Origin: Micromonospora sp. MW-13
Lineage (GTDB): Bacteria; Actinomycetota; Actinomycetes; Mycobacteriales; Micromonosporaceae
Direction of reading: 5' to 3'
Length of the DNA: 64,000 bases
NCBI RefSeq assembly: GCF_003434305.1
Contig: NZ_QKKX01000047.1
Span: 28,696 to 92,695, forward strand
Positions 34,341 to 43,229 of the stretch are shown in pieces. Position 1 is the stretch's first letter; every line of letters starts with the position of its first letter. The position numbers were made by a program, and so were the translations under genes. Below the pieces are notes generated by a model that did not search any database, was not told the origin of the DNA, and worked only from the letters and a program-made list of their open reading frames with translations.

Positions 34341-34847
34341 TCAGAAGTCGCCGGCCCCGTGCCGTAGCTGGGCGAGCACCTCGACCAGGGACGCGACGTT
34401 GTCCGGCGACAACCCGGGCGCGGCGAACACCTGGTCGTTGAGTTCCTCGGTTGCCTTGGCGGCCAGTTCCCGCCCCTTCGGGAGGAGTTCGACGAGCGTG
34501 GCGCGCCGGTCGGTCGGGTGGGGCGTACGCCTGACGAGATCAGCCGATTCCAGCCGGTCGACGGCGTTGGTGACGCTGGTGGCATGCACCTGTAGCCGCT
34601 TGCCGATCTTCGCCATGGGCAGGGACCCGGCGCGGCTGAAGTACAGGAGCATCAGGACCTCGTAGCGGGCGAAGGTCACCCCGTAGGGCCGCAGGACGGA
34701 TTCGACGCGGGCGAGGGCGATCTGTTGTGCGCGCATGAGCGAGGTCACGGCCGCCATCCCGTCCGCCGCGGCCTCCCAGCCGTGGGCGGCCCAGTGGCGG
34801 CGCGCTTCCGCGACCGGGTCCAGGGGGAGCTGGTCAGGAGCGGGCAC
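34341..34847 (-). CDS. MarR-family transcriptional regulator
   Basis: 168 residues, winged-helix MarR fold: ALARVESVLRPYGVTFARYEVLMLL helix region (shown by LRPYGVTFARYEVLMLL), recognition part KIGKRLQVHATSVTNAVDRL, and wing RRTPHPTDRRATLVEL with the conserved DRR. The GTG at 34847 has AGGA at good distance. It is divergent from icmF by 146 bases, so control of icmF and itself is likely. Ligand unknown; an acyl-CoA or phenolic acid would be typical. Confidence 0.85.
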   Translation of the reverse strand: MPAPDQLPLDPVAEARRHWAAHGWEAAADGMAAVTSLMRAQQIALARVESVLRPYGVTFARYEVLMLLYFSRAGSLPMAKIGKRLQVHATSVTNAVDRLESADLVRRTPHPTDRRATLVELLPKGRELAAKATEELNDQVFAAPGLSPDNVASLVEVLAQLRHGAGDF

Positions 34848-34862
34848 GTGGCAATCCTAGAG

Positions 34863-34882
34863 TGTCCAAGCGTGCATGGACA
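34863..34882. promoter_or_regulatory. Candidate MarR operator
   Basis: Inverted repeat TGTCCA (34863-34868) / TGGACA (34877-34882) with 8-base spacer; a second palindrome GGACGTCC lies at 34893-34900. Both are in the divergent marR-icmF gap. Confidence 0.35.
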
Positions 34883-34993
34883 TCGGATAGTCGGACGTCC
34901 TAGTGTATTGACTGATCCGCCCCACAGCTCGCCATCGCGCGATACGAGTGGAAGGTGACGCCTCGTCGTCAGCTCCCTCGGCCTAGGAGTGCC

Positions 34994-37900
34994 ATGAGTC
35001 AGCCCGAGTCCTTCTCCCGACCCGCCCCCGCGCTGCACGTGCCGGTGCATCCGGTGCGCTTCGTGACCTCCGCGAGCCTCTTCGACGGCCACGACGCGGC
35101 CATCACGATCATGCGGCGGCTGCTGCAGAGCCAGGGCGCCGAGGTCGTGCACCTCGGCCATGACCGCAGCGTGGAGGAGGTGGTGGCGGCGGCGTTGCAG
35201 GAGGACGTGCAGGGCGTCGCCGTCTCGTCCTACCAGGGCGGGCACGTCGAGTACTTCGGCTACCTGGTCGAGCGCCTCGCCGAGCGGGGCGCCGCACACG
35301 TGCAGGTGTTCGGCGGCGGGGGCGGGACGATCGTGCCGGAGGAGATCGCGGGCCTGGCCGAGCGTGGCGTTCGGATCTTCAGCCCGCAGGACGGCCAGCG
35401 GCTGGGGCTGCCCGGCATGATCAACGAGCTGATCCGCGACTGCGACGTCGACCTGTCGACCCGGCAGCCAGACATCGAAGCCCTGCTGGCGGGGGATGAC
35501 GCCGCGCTGGCGCGAGCGATCACCGCGCTGGAGACGGGTGCCGGCGGCGACCTGGCCGAGGCGGTGCGGTCCGCCGCGGCCTCGCGTACCGTCCCGGTGC
35601 TGGGCATCACCGGGACGGGCGGATCCGGCAAGTCGTCACTGACCGACGAACTGGTACGCCGGCTGCGCCGCGACAGTGCGGACAAGGTCCGGGTGGCGGT
35701 GCTGGCCGTCGACCCGACCCGCCGCCGCGGCGGAACGTTGCTGGGTGACCGGATCCGGATGAACAGCATCGTCCCGGGGGTGGTCTTCTTCCGGTCCCTG
35801 GCGACCCGGCGGCCGGGGGCGCAGGTGCCCGAGCACCTCGACGACATCGTGGCCGCGTGCAAGGCCGCCGGCTACGACGTGGTCATCATCGAGACGCCCG
35901 GCATCGGCCAGGGCGACGCCGCGATCGTGCCGCACGTCGACGTGTCCCTGTACGTGATGACGCCTGAGTTCGGTGCGCCCAGCCAACTCGAGAAGATCGA
36001 CATGCTCGACCTGGCTGACGTGGTGGCCATCAACAAGTTCGAGCGCCGCGGCGCGGAGGACGCGCTGCGAGACGTGGCGCGCCAGATGGTGCGTAACCGT
36101 GAGCGGTTCGGGACCCCATGGTCGGACATGCCGGTCTTCGGCACGAGCGCGGCCCGGTTCGACGACGACGGCGTGACGGCCCTGTACCACCACCTCAAGC
36201 ACCTCCTCGGCCAGCACGGATTCCCGAGCCTCGCCGGCGCCCTGCCCGCCGTGCGGGGTCGCGTCTCCACCGGCCTGCGGTCGGTGCTGCCCGCCGGACG
36301 GGAGCGCTACCTGGCCGACATCGCGCAGACCGTGCGCCACTATCACGCCACCACGGCCGAGCAGGTGGAACTGGTCCGCCGCCGGCAGCATCTGGCCGTG
36401 ACACGGGACCTGCTCGCGGCCGACGGCGACTCGGCCGCGACGTCGGTCGAGGCGCTGCTGGGGCGCACCGAGCAGGGCCTGGACGGCGCGGTGCGCCGGC
36501 TGCTGGAACAGTGGCCGGCGCTGCGCGCCCGGTACGACGGCGACGAGCAGGTGTACACCGTCCGGGGCAAGGAGATCCGCACCCCGCTGACGCGCACGAC
36601 GCTCTCGGGCACCAAGGTGCCGCGGGTGGCGCTGCCCCGCGACGGCGACGACGGCGAGCTGCTGCGGTTCCTGCGCGGTGAGAACCTGCCCGGGTACTTC
36701 CCCTTCACCGCCGGGGTGTTCCCGTTCAAGCGGACCGAGGAGGCGCCGGCCCGCATGTTCGCCGGCGAGGGTGACGCGTTCCGCACGAACCGTCGTTTCC
36801 ACCTGCTCAGCGCCGGCCAGCCGGCGACCCGCCTGTCCACGGCGTTCGACTCGGTGACCCTGTACGGCCGCAACCCCGACAGGCGTCCCGACATCTACGG
36901 CAAGATCGGCACCTCGGGCGTCTCCATCGCCACCGTCGACGACATGCGCGAGCTGTACGCCGGGTTCGACCTGTGCTCGCCCACCACCTCGGTGTCGATG
37001 ACCATCAACGGTCCGGCGCCGGCGATCCTGGCGATGTTCTTCAACGCGGCCGTCGACCAGCAGCTCGACCGGTTCCGCGAGGCCGAGGGGCGCGAACCTG
37101 ACGCCGCGGAGGCCGCCCAGATCCGGGCGCGGACGCTGTCGACGGTGCGGGGGACCGTGCAGGCCGACATCCTGAAGGAGGACCAGGGACAGAACACCTG
37201 CATCTTCTCCACCGAGTTCGCCCTGCGCTGCATGGCGGACATGCAGGAGTGGTTCATCGCCCACCAGGTCCGCAACTTCTACTCCGTCAGCATCAGCGGT
37301 TACCACATCGCCGAGGCAGGGGCGAACCCGATCAGCCAGTTGGCGTTCACCCTCGCCAACGGCTTCACCTACGTCGAGGCGTACCTCGCCCGTGGCATGA
37401 ACATCGATGACTTCGCGCCCAACCTGTCCTTCTTCTTCTCGAACGGCATGGACGCCGAGTACACGGTCATCGGCCGCGTGGCCCGGCGGATCTGGGCGAT
37501 CGCGATGCGCGAGAAGTACGGCGCCGGCGAGCGGGCCCAGAAGCTCAAGTACCACGTGCAGACCTCCGGCCGGTCCCTGCACGCCCAGGAGATGGACTTC
37601 AACGACATCCGGACCACCCTGCAGGCCCTGTGCGCCGTCTACGACAACGCCAACAGCCTGCACACCAACGCCTACGACGAGGCTGTCACCACCCCGACCG
37701 CGCAGTCGGTGCGCCGGGCCCTGGCCATCCAGATGATCATCGACGCGGAGTGGGGGCTCGCGGACACCGAGAACGCGCTGCAGGGCTCCTACATCGTCGA
37801 CCAGCTCACCGACCTCGTCGAGGAGGCGGTGCTCGCCGAGTTCGACCGCATCGCCGACCGCGGCGGCGTCCTCGGCGCGATGGAGACCGGGTACCAGCGT

Positions 37901-38248
37901 GGCCGCATCCAGGACGAGTCGATGCTCTACGAGCACAAGAAGCACGACGGCTCGTTGCCCATCGTCGGCGTCAACACCTTCCTCGGCGAGGACGCCGGCA
38001 AACCCGTACCGGCCATCGAGGTGGCCCGGGGCACCGACGCGGAGAAGCAGTCGCAACTCGACCGGCTGGCCGCCTTCCACACCCGGCACGCCGCCGTCGC
38101 CCCCGCGGCGCTGGAACGGCTCAAGACCGCGACGACCAGCGGCGGCAACGTCTTCGACGCGCTGATGGACGCGGCCCGCCACTGCTCACTCGGGCAGATC
38201 AGCGAGGCGTTCTTCGAGGTCGGCGGCCAGTACCGCCGCAACGTCTGA
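34994..38248 (+). CDS. icmF: Fused isobutyryl-CoA mutase IcmF
   Basis: 1084-residue adenosylcobalamin-dependent mutase. Order: B12-binding domain (SLFDGHDAAI, D31 and the lower-ligand His H33; GGGGGTIVP), MeaI-type G-protein chaperone (Walker A GTGGSGKSS 207-215; VLAVDPTRRRGG; NKFERRG), then the acyl-CoA mutase TIM barrel from about residue 560 (GYFPFTAGVFPFKR, SISGYHIAEAGANPISQLAF in the middle). The domain order and the Phe in FTAGVF identify IcmF rather than methylmalonyl-CoA mutase. It interconverts isobutyryl-CoA and n-butyryl-CoA, or isovaleryl/pivalyl-CoA in some members. TAGGAG precedes the ATG at 34994. Needs B12, which also controls nrdAB here. Confidence 0.95.
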   Translation: MSQPESFSRPAPALHVPVHPVRFVTSASLFDGHDAAITIMRRLLQSQGAEVVHLGHDRSVEEVVAAALQEDVQGVAVSSYQGGHVEYFGYLVERLAERGAAHVQVFGGGGGTIVPEEIAGLAERGVRIFSPQDGQRLGLPGMINELIRDCDVDLSTRQPDIEALLAGDDAALARAITALETGAGGDLAEAVRSAAASRTVPVLGITGTGGSGKSSLTDELVRRLRRDSADKVRVAVLAVDPTRRRGGTLLGDRIRMNSIVPGVVFFRSLATRRPGAQVPEHLDDIVAACKAAGYDVVIIETPGIGQGDAAIVPHVDVSLYVMTPEFGAPSQLEKIDMLDLADVVAINKFERRGAEDALRDVARQMVRNRERFGTPWSDMPVFGTSAARFDDDGVTALYHHLKHLLGQHGFPSLAGALPAVRGRVSTGLRSVLPAGRERYLADIAQTVRHYHATTAEQVELVRRRQHLAVTRDLLAADGDSAATSVEALLGRTEQGLDGAVRRLLEQWPALRARYDGDEQVYTVRGKEIRTPLTRTTLSGTKVPRVALPRDGDDGELLRFLRGENLPGYFPFTAGVFPFKRTEEAPARMFAGEGDAFRTNRRFHLLSAGQPATRLSTAFDSVTLYGRNPDRRPDIYGKIGTSGVSIATVDDMRELYAGFDLCSPTTSVSMTINGPAPAILAMFFNAAVDQQLDRFREAEGREPDAAEAAQIRARTLSTVRGTVQADILKEDQGQNTCIFSTEFALRCMADMQEWFIAHQVRNFYSVSISGYHIAEAGANPISQLAFTLANGFTYVEAYLARGMNIDDFAPNLSFFFSNGMDAEYTVIGRVARRIWAIAMREKYGAGERAQKLKYHVQTSGRSLHAQEMDFNDIRTTLQALCAVYDNANSLHTNAYDEAVTTPTAQSVRRALAIQMIIDAEWGLADTENALQGSYIVDQLTDLVEEAVLAEFDRIADRGGVLGAMETGYQRGRIQDESMLYEHKKHDGSLPIVGVNTFLGEDAGKPVPAIEVARGTDAEKQSQLDRLAAFHTRHAAVAPAALERLKTATTSGGNVFDALMDAARHCSLGQISEAFFEVGGQYRRNV

Positions 38249-38349
38249 CCCCGCGGGGGGCAGGAGCGAACGTGAAGAAGGTGTTCCCGGGCATCTCGTG
38301 CTGTCCCACGGTTCGGTGCGGTGACCGGGTGGGCGGACGGTCGGGGGTG

Positions 38350-38375
38350 CGGCTCGGCCCTTGCGGGCCGAGCCG
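38350..38375. terminator. Bidirectional terminator after icmF
   Basis: Perfect 11-bp stem with TTGC loop (38350-38360/38365-38375), 6 bases from the end of the convergent gene. Confidence 0.75.
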
Positions 38376-38380
38376 CTCGG

Positions 38381-38830
38381 TCACGCGTGGGTGAACTCCA
38401 TTACCCAGTTGGATTCCCAGGTCCGCCCGCCGTCGGCGGAGAATTCCTGCTCCCACCGCGCCGAGGTGGGGGTGATGTCGGACCAGATGAAGTGTGCCCT
38501 GATCGGGATGCCGTCGTGCGTGTCGTCGCCGTAGAAGTCCCCGCGGCCGTCGGTGAAGGTGCCCACGACCGGCGGGGTGAGCAGGCCGGTGTGGCTGCTC
38601 GCCCAGTAGATCGACCATTCCTTACGTTCGACGTCGAACAGGCGCAGGGTGAAGCCACGGCTGCCGAGCGTCGGGAAGATGATCTCTTCGGTGTTGCCTC
38701 CGCCGTTGAAGATCGGCCCGCAGGTCGTGCTGCTGGGGAAGGTCTCCCAGTCGTCGCTGCCGGCGAACAGCGTCTTGAGCTTGCGGTTGACCACGTTCCA
38801 GGAGCCGACGAGGAAGTCGAAGTCGTTCAT
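38381..38830 (-). CDS. Hypothetical DUF1579-like protein
   Basis: 149-residue soluble protein, MNDFDFLVGSWNVVNRKL at the N-terminus. The FLVGSWN pattern and the alternating strands (ERKEWSIYWASS, GDFYGDD, WEQEFSADGGRTWESNWVM) suggest a lipocalin-like beta barrel of the DUF1579 type. The ATG at 38830 gives a natural start. Single gene, convergent with icmF. Function unknown. Confidence 0.75.
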   Translation of the reverse strand: MNDFDFLVGSWNVVNRKLKTLFAGSDDWETFPSSTTCGPIFNGGGNTEEIIFPTLGSRGFTLRLFDVERKEWSIYWASSHTGLLTPPVVGTFTDGRGDFYGDDTHDGIPIRAHFIWSDITPTSARWEQEFSADGGRTWESNWVMEFTHA

Positions 38831-38956
38831 GCCGACAATCCTGGCGGGCTACCCCTGACATCCTCTGTCAGTGGTCTCGCGGCTGTCGCGGAGCCGGCGC
38901 GGCGGACGGCCACCGCCGCACCCGCGGGGGCAGTCGCTGCGGGAAGCCGGCCGCGG

Positions 38957-38987
38957 TTGATCTCTTGTCGGTGCCGTTGGTTATGCT
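38957..38987 (+). promoter_or_regulatory. Candidate promoter of the tRNA-like/SDR operon
   Basis: TTGATC (38957-38962) and TATGCT (38982-38987) with 19-base spacing. This would start transcription near 38994, at the 5' end of the tRNA-like element. Confidence 0.4.
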
Positions 38988-38994
38988 GCCGCGC

Positions 38995-39075
38995 GGCGAG
39001 GCCGTAGCGCAGAGGTCGACGCGCCTTGACAGCAAGCTGGAGGACGCCGGTTCGAATCCGGCCGGTCTCGCCCCA
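38995..39075 (+). tRNA. tRNA-like RNA with CCA end, non-canonical anticodon arm
   Basis: Clear T arm (39046-39050/39058-39062, loop TTCGAAT), TA at positions 8-9, D arm with GCGC stems (39007-39010/39021-39024) and GG in the loop. An encoded CCA is at 39073-39075. The acceptor helix is long: 38995-39004 pairs with 39063-39072, ten pairs with one G-T, or nine with discriminator C. Between D and T arms there are only 21 bases, with no 5-bp stem and no U33-type 7-base loop. The best fold is a 4-bp CTTG/CAAG stem with ACAG loop (39025-39036). So an ordinary decoding tRNA is unlikely. It ends 19 bases before the SDR start codon and probably shares its transcript. Alternatives are a decayed tRNA gene or a tRNA mimic. 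Confidence 0.6.
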
Positions 39076-39094
39076 CAGTGAACAAGGAGGCAGG

Positions 39095-40444
39095 GTGTCC
39101 GTCGGTCGGGACGAGCTGGCGACCTGCCTCGCCGTGCTGGCCCGCCTCGACGAGCCCGACCTCGACGAACGGGCCCGTCAGGCGCTCGAACGCGCCGTCG
39201 GAGCCGCCGCCCGGGGCGTGAAGAAGCGGGCCAAGGCCCGGCGGGAGGCCGCCACCCGGGCGGCCGACCGCGAGGTCCTCGCCACGGCCACCCGGTTCCA
39301 CACCGAGATCCCGGACCCGACCCCACCCCCGGCCGAACCCGGCTCCGACAGCCACAGTGTCGGCACCCTCCGGCGGGACCGCCACTGCTACGTCTGCAAG
39401 GTCGCCTACCGCCGGGTCGACGCCGACTACCACCTGATGTGTCCGGACTGCGCCGGGGAGAACCGGGCCCGCCGGCACGCCCGGTGCGACCTCGGCGGGC
39501 GCACCGCTCTGGTCACCGGCGGCCGGGTGAAAATCGGCTTCCACACCGCGCTGAAGCTCCTCCGCGACGGCGCGCGAGTCATCGTCACCACCCGTTTCCC
39601 GCGCGATGCCGCCCGCCGGTACGCGGCCGTGCCGGACTCCGCCGACTGGGCCGACCGGCTCTACGTGCACGGCCTCGACCTGCTCGACCTGCCCGCCACC
39701 CTGGGTCTCGTGTCGCTGGTCGGCCGGCGCTTCACCGGGCTGGACATCCTGGTCAACAACGCCGCCCAGACGCTCTGGCGACCTCCGGCCTACCACCGGG
39801 AGGTACGGGAGGCGGAGTCGACGCCCCTCGTCGGGACGGCCGCCCGGATCGCCGTGGGCGCCGCTCCCGCCCGGCCCGACCCGGCCGGGCTGCCGGCACT
39901 GCTGGATGCCTACTTCCCAGCCGGGCGGGTGGACGAGACCGGACAGCCGCTCGACCTGCGGGAGGCCAACTCCTGGGTGCTCCGGGACGCGGACGTCACC
40001 CCGCACGAGTGGTTGCAGGTGCACGTGGTCAACGCCTTCGCGCCGTTCCTGCTCACCTCGCGGCTGCGCCCACTGCTGGAGGCCAGCCCGCACCCGCAGC
40101 GCCACGTCGTGCAGGTGTCCGCGATGGAGGGCAGCTACTCGCGGGCCGGCAAGACGGTCCGCCACCCACACACCAACATGGCCAAGGCCTCGCTCAACAT
40201 GCTGGTCCGCACAGTCGCCGCCGACTACGTGACCAGCGGGATCCACATGAACAGCGTGGACACCGGCTGGGTCACCGACGAACGCCCGCACCCGAGCAAG
40301 ACCCACCAGCGCGAGCACGGCTTCCGCCCGCCGCTCGACGTGATCGACGGTGCCGCCCGGGTCTACGACCCGGTGGTGCGCGGGGTCAACGGCGCACCGG
40401 TGAGCGGCCAGTTCCTCAAGGACTACCGGAGCGTGCCGTGGTGA
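39095..40444 (+). CDS. Zinc-ribbon/SDR-fold protein of the tRNA-like/MoxR operon
   Basis: 449 residues. A charged helical N-terminus (1-75) is followed by a C4 zinc ribbon (C98, C101, C116, C119) and an SDR Rossmann domain with TGGRVKIG (141-148) and NNAAQ (221-225). In the active site S342 is present, but the YxxxK Tyr is replaced by Thr (T360-NMA-K364), so it may bind NAD(P) without catalysing. Long insertion after NNAAQ (residues 226-300). The GTG at 39095 has AAGGAGG 4 bases upstream, right after the tRNA-like element. The stop overlaps the LRR gene (GTGA). A zinc ribbon next to an RNA gene hints at RNA or protein binding (inference). Confidence 0.82.
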   Translation: MSVGRDELATCLAVLARLDEPDLDERARQALERAVGAAARGVKKRAKARREAATRAADREVLATATRFHTEIPDPTPPPAEPGSDSHSVGTLRRDRHCYVCKVAYRRVDADYHLMCPDCAGENRARRHARCDLGGRTALVTGGRVKIGFHTALKLLRDGARVIVTTRFPRDAARRYAAVPDSADWADRLYVHGLDLLDLPATLGLVSLVGRRFTGLDILVNNAAQTLWRPPAYHREVREAESTPLVGTAARIAVGAAPARPDPAGLPALLDAYFPAGRVDETGQPLDLREANSWVLRDADVTPHEWLQVHVVNAFAPFLLTSRLRPLLEASPHPQRHVVQVSAMEGSYSRAGKTVRHPHTNMAKASLNMLVRTVAADYVTSGIHMNSVDTGWVTDERPHPSKTHQREHGFRPPLDVIDGAARVYDPVVRGVNGAPVSGQFLKDYRSVPW

Positions 40445-41577
40445 CCGATCCGACGCCGGTGCGCTGCCCGGTCATCGCCGACCCCACCGCCGGCCTGGCC
40501 GATCCGGCCGACTTCGACCCGCTGCTGGGCCGCCTGGCCACCCCCGCGCCGGTCGCCGGCACCGAGGTGTTCCCGCGCGGCACGGTCCGCGCCGACGGCC
40601 GGCTCGACCTGTGCAAGCAGGGCGTCGGCCCGGCGCAGACCGCCCGGATCGTGGCCGCGGCGGTCGACTCCCCGCTGGTCCGGCACCTGCTGCTCGGCAC
40701 CAATGCGCTCGGCGGTGCCGGGGCCCGGGCGGTGGCCGACGCGCTGCGCCCCGGCCACCGGCTGCACACCCTCTATCTGGGCTGCAACCTCATCGACGCC
40801 ACCGGAGCCGACGCCCTGGCCGAGCGGCTGGCAGCCGACGAACAGGTCCGGGCGCTCTGGCTCAAGCGCAACCCGATCGGTGACGACGGGGTGCGCCGGC
40901 TCGCCGACGCGCTGCGGGTGAACACGACCCTGCGTACCCTCGATCTGGTCAACGTGGGGATGAGCGCCCGCGGGCTGATCACGCTGGCCGCGGCGCTGGC
41001 CGACCGGCCGGTCCCGGTGCAGCGGCTCTTCCTCGGCGGCAACGGCTTCGGCCCGGAGGTGGTGCCCGCCCTCGGCACGATGATCCACGCCGCCGGGGTA
41101 CGCGAGCTCTACCTGGCCGCCAACCACCTCGGCGACGACGGGGCCACCGCGCTGGCCGCGCTCGCCGAGGGGGTGCCGATGACGCTCGGCCTGGGCGGCA
41201 ACGGCGTCACCCCGGTCGGGGTCGCGGCGCTGGCCCGCCACCTGGCCGGTTGGGAGGCCCTGGACCTGGCCCGGCCGCCGTCGGAGCGGGCCCTCGGGGC
41301 CCGGGGCAACGTGGTGGGCGACGCCGGCGCGGAGGCCCTCGCCGACGCCGTGCCGGGTGCCCGGCTGCGCCGGCTCGACGTGCGGCGTACCGAGATCGGC
41401 GGGCGCGGGGCACGACGGCTGGTCGCGGCGATCGAGGGGCACCCGACGCTGCGCTACCTCGGCATCAACGGCGGGGTGCCGCGCAAACAGCGACGTCGGG
41501 TCGCCGCGCTGCTCGCCGAGCAGCCCGCACCGGTGCCCCACGAGGACATCCAGGCGATCGCGAGCGTCTACCGGTGA
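40441..41577 (+). CDS. Leucine-rich repeat (ribonuclease-inhibitor-like) protein
   Basis: 378 residues, with about eight LRRs of the RNI type, each roughly 28 residues. Examples: LHTLYLGCNLIDATGADALAE, VRALWLKRNPIGDDGVRRLAD, LRTLDLVNVGMSARGL and VRELYLAANHLGDDGATALAA (each shown partly). No signal peptide, so cytoplasmic. The C-terminal cap is basic (PRKQRRRVAALLAEQ). RNI-type horseshoes bind proteins, classically ribonucleases, so a scaffold or inhibitor role next to a tRNA-like RNA is attractive but unproven. GTGA overlaps at both ends. Confidence 0.85.
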   Translation: MTDPTPVRCPVIADPTAGLADPADFDPLLGRLATPAPVAGTEVFPRGTVRADGRLDLCKQGVGPAQTARIVAAAVDSPLVRHLLLGTNALGGAGARAVADALRPGHRLHTLYLGCNLIDATGADALAERLAADEQVRALWLKRNPIGDDGVRRLADALRVNTTLRTLDLVNVGMSARGLITLAAALADRPVPVQRLFLGGNGFGPEVVPALGTMIHAAGVRELYLAANHLGDDGATALAALAEGVPMTLGLGGNGVTPVGVAALARHLAGWEALDLARPPSERALGARGNVVGDAGAEALADAVPGARLRRLDVRRTEIGGRGARRLVAAIEGHPTLRYLGINGGVPRKQRRRVAALLAEQPAPVPHEDIQAIASVYR

Positions 41578-43229
41578 ACCAGCCCGTCCTTCCCGAGCTG
41601 CCCGTCTGGCAGCGCGTCCGCCGGTACGCCGTACCTCCGACGATGATCGAGGCGGGCGCAGCGGCCCGCGCCGCCGGCGACTGGCGGGCCGGCTGCGCCG
41701 CCGGCCGGATCGACGTCGACATCGACCTCGCCGAGGTGCGTCGCACGCACGGCGCGCGGCAGGCCGACCTGATCGAGGCGGACCTGGCGGTGCTCGCTCC
41801 GGACCTGCTGCGCTGGCACCTGCCCCGGGCTCTCGGTGGGCGCACCAGCCTCGCCACCGGCCAGCCGTGGCTGCTGTCCACCCGCGCGGGCCGCATCGGC
41901 GCCGACGACGCCATCCTGGTGCTGCGGCTGCCGAAGACGGTGGACGGCTCGCAGCGGATGCGGCTGGAGGTGCGCGCCACCGTCGAGACGGAGCCCGGCT
42001 GGCCGGACCTGCCGTCGGTGTTCTGGAGCGCCGAGCACGTCGCCGGGCTCCGCGGGGCGTACGGCGGCACGCCGCGGCGGCTGCCCGGCTTCGAGGCCGA
42101 CGGGTCGGTGCGGCCGTTCGCGGCGTACCCGACGCAGGTCGACCCGGCGGACCCGGCGACCCGGATGGAGGTCTTCGACCGGCTGATCGTGGCGGGCGAC
42201 CCGGTCGGCGCGTGGGCGGCGGCCGGCGTGGACCTCGACGTGGCCCCGCCGGAGGGCCGCCACCACGGCCTCGACAAGGCGCTGACCGGCCCGACGGTCC
42301 CGGTGGGGATCGGCCCCGAGCTGGACCGGCTGCACACCCGCTACGACGTCGACCGGGTGGTGCTCCACCACGACTGGCGGCTGGTCGCCGAGGTGCGCCG
42401 CGAGCGGGGCGCGGTCACCGCCCGGCTCATCGGCTACGACAGCGGTCGCTACCGCATCACCCCGCTCGCCGGGCCGGTCCACACCCGACCGGTCGACCTG
42501 GAGCTGATCCGGCATGGCCTGCTCGACCCGGCCGACCTGCACCCCCTGGTCCGCGCCACGCTCTTCCCCGCCACCCCGGCGGCACCCCTGCGCGACCGGG
42601 TCGACCTGCGCCGCGAGGTGCCGGTGCGGTGCCGGGGCGAGTGGCACACCCTGCGGCACGGCGAGGGCCGGCTCGACCCGGTGTCCCACCCGCCGGAGGA
42701 GGTCCGCCGCGAGCAGCTCCTCGGCGGCCTCGGCGGGCAGGTGGCCGGCTGCCTGGCAGCGGTGGCGGCCTGGCGCGGATCGGCGGACCGGCTGCCCCGG
42801 CCGTTGCGGCAGCTCCGCCGGGAGGTGCTGCTACGCGTCCAGCACGGCGGCTCCGCCGCGTTGGCCGCGCTGCTGGACGCCGGCCTCGATCCCCGGATGG
42901 CCGACGGCCGGGGCGGAACGCTGCTGCACCACGCACGGGCCCTCGACGATTCCGCGCTGGTCGGTCGGCTGGTCGACGCGGGCGTCCCGGTCGAGGCCCG
43001 GGATCGCCGGGGGCGTACCGCGCTGCACGTGGCGGTCGGCGACGGGGGCACCCCGGAGCTGGTCGGCGCCCTGCTGGCGGCCGGCGCCGACCCCACCGTC
43101 TCCGACGACGAGGGGTACAGCGTCGCCGACCTGGCCGGCTACAAGGCCGAGATGTACGACGAGGACGACGAGGAGCACCGTGGGCCGCGCCAGGTCCGCC
43201 AGGTGATCGAGGAGTGGATCAACCGGTGA
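41574..43229 (+). CDS. Ankyrin-repeat protein with large unassigned N-terminal region
   Basis: 551 residues. Residues about 425-525 are ankyrin repeats (GGTLLHHARALDDSALVGRLVDAG, RRGRTALHVAVGDGGTPELVG, DDEGYSVADLAGYKAEM, each in part). The first 400 residues are a region I do not recognise, with basic and aromatic-rich stretches (VDLRREVPVRCRGEWHTLRHG) and many Asp/Arg. The acidic segment MYDEDDEEHRG is near the C-terminus. Cytoplasmic. Joined by GTGA overlaps to the LRR and MoxR genes, so the proteins are made together and may form one complex. Confidence 0.82.
   Translation: MNQPVLPELPVWQRVRRYAVPPTMIEAGAAARAAGDWRAGCAAGRIDVDIDLAEVRRTHGARQADLIEADLAVLAPDLLRWHLPRALGGRTSLATGQPWLLSTRAGRIGADDAILVLRLPKTVDGSQRMRLEVRATVETEPGWPDLPSVFWSAEHVAGLRGAYGGTPRRLPGFEADGSVRPFAAYPTQVDPADPATRMEVFDRLIVAGDPVGAWAAAGVDLDVAPPEGRHHGLDKALTGPTVPVGIGPELDRLHTRYDVDRVVLHHDWRLVAEVRRERGAVTARLIGYDSGRYRITPLAGPVHTRPVDLELIRHGLLDPADLHPLVRATLFPATPAAPLRDRVDLRREVPVRCRGEWHTLRHGEGRLDPVSHPPEEVRREQLLGGLGGQVAGCLAAVAAWRGSADRLPRPLRQLRREVLLRVQHGGSAALAALLDAGLDPRMADGRGGTLLHHARALDDSALVGRLVDAGVPVEARDRRGRTALHVAVGDGGTPELVGALLAAGADPTVSDDEGYSVADLAGYKAEMYDEDDEEHRGPRQVRQVIEEWINR

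Noticed and set aside
35636..38182. 848-codon minus frame opposite icmF
   Set aside because: Antisense composition (Val/Gly/Asp/His/Arg), no start signal; IcmF is well conserved.
38995..39075. Ordinary elongator tRNA
   Set aside because: No 5-bp anticodon stem or U33 loop can be drawn and the acceptor helix is too long; kept as tRNA-like.
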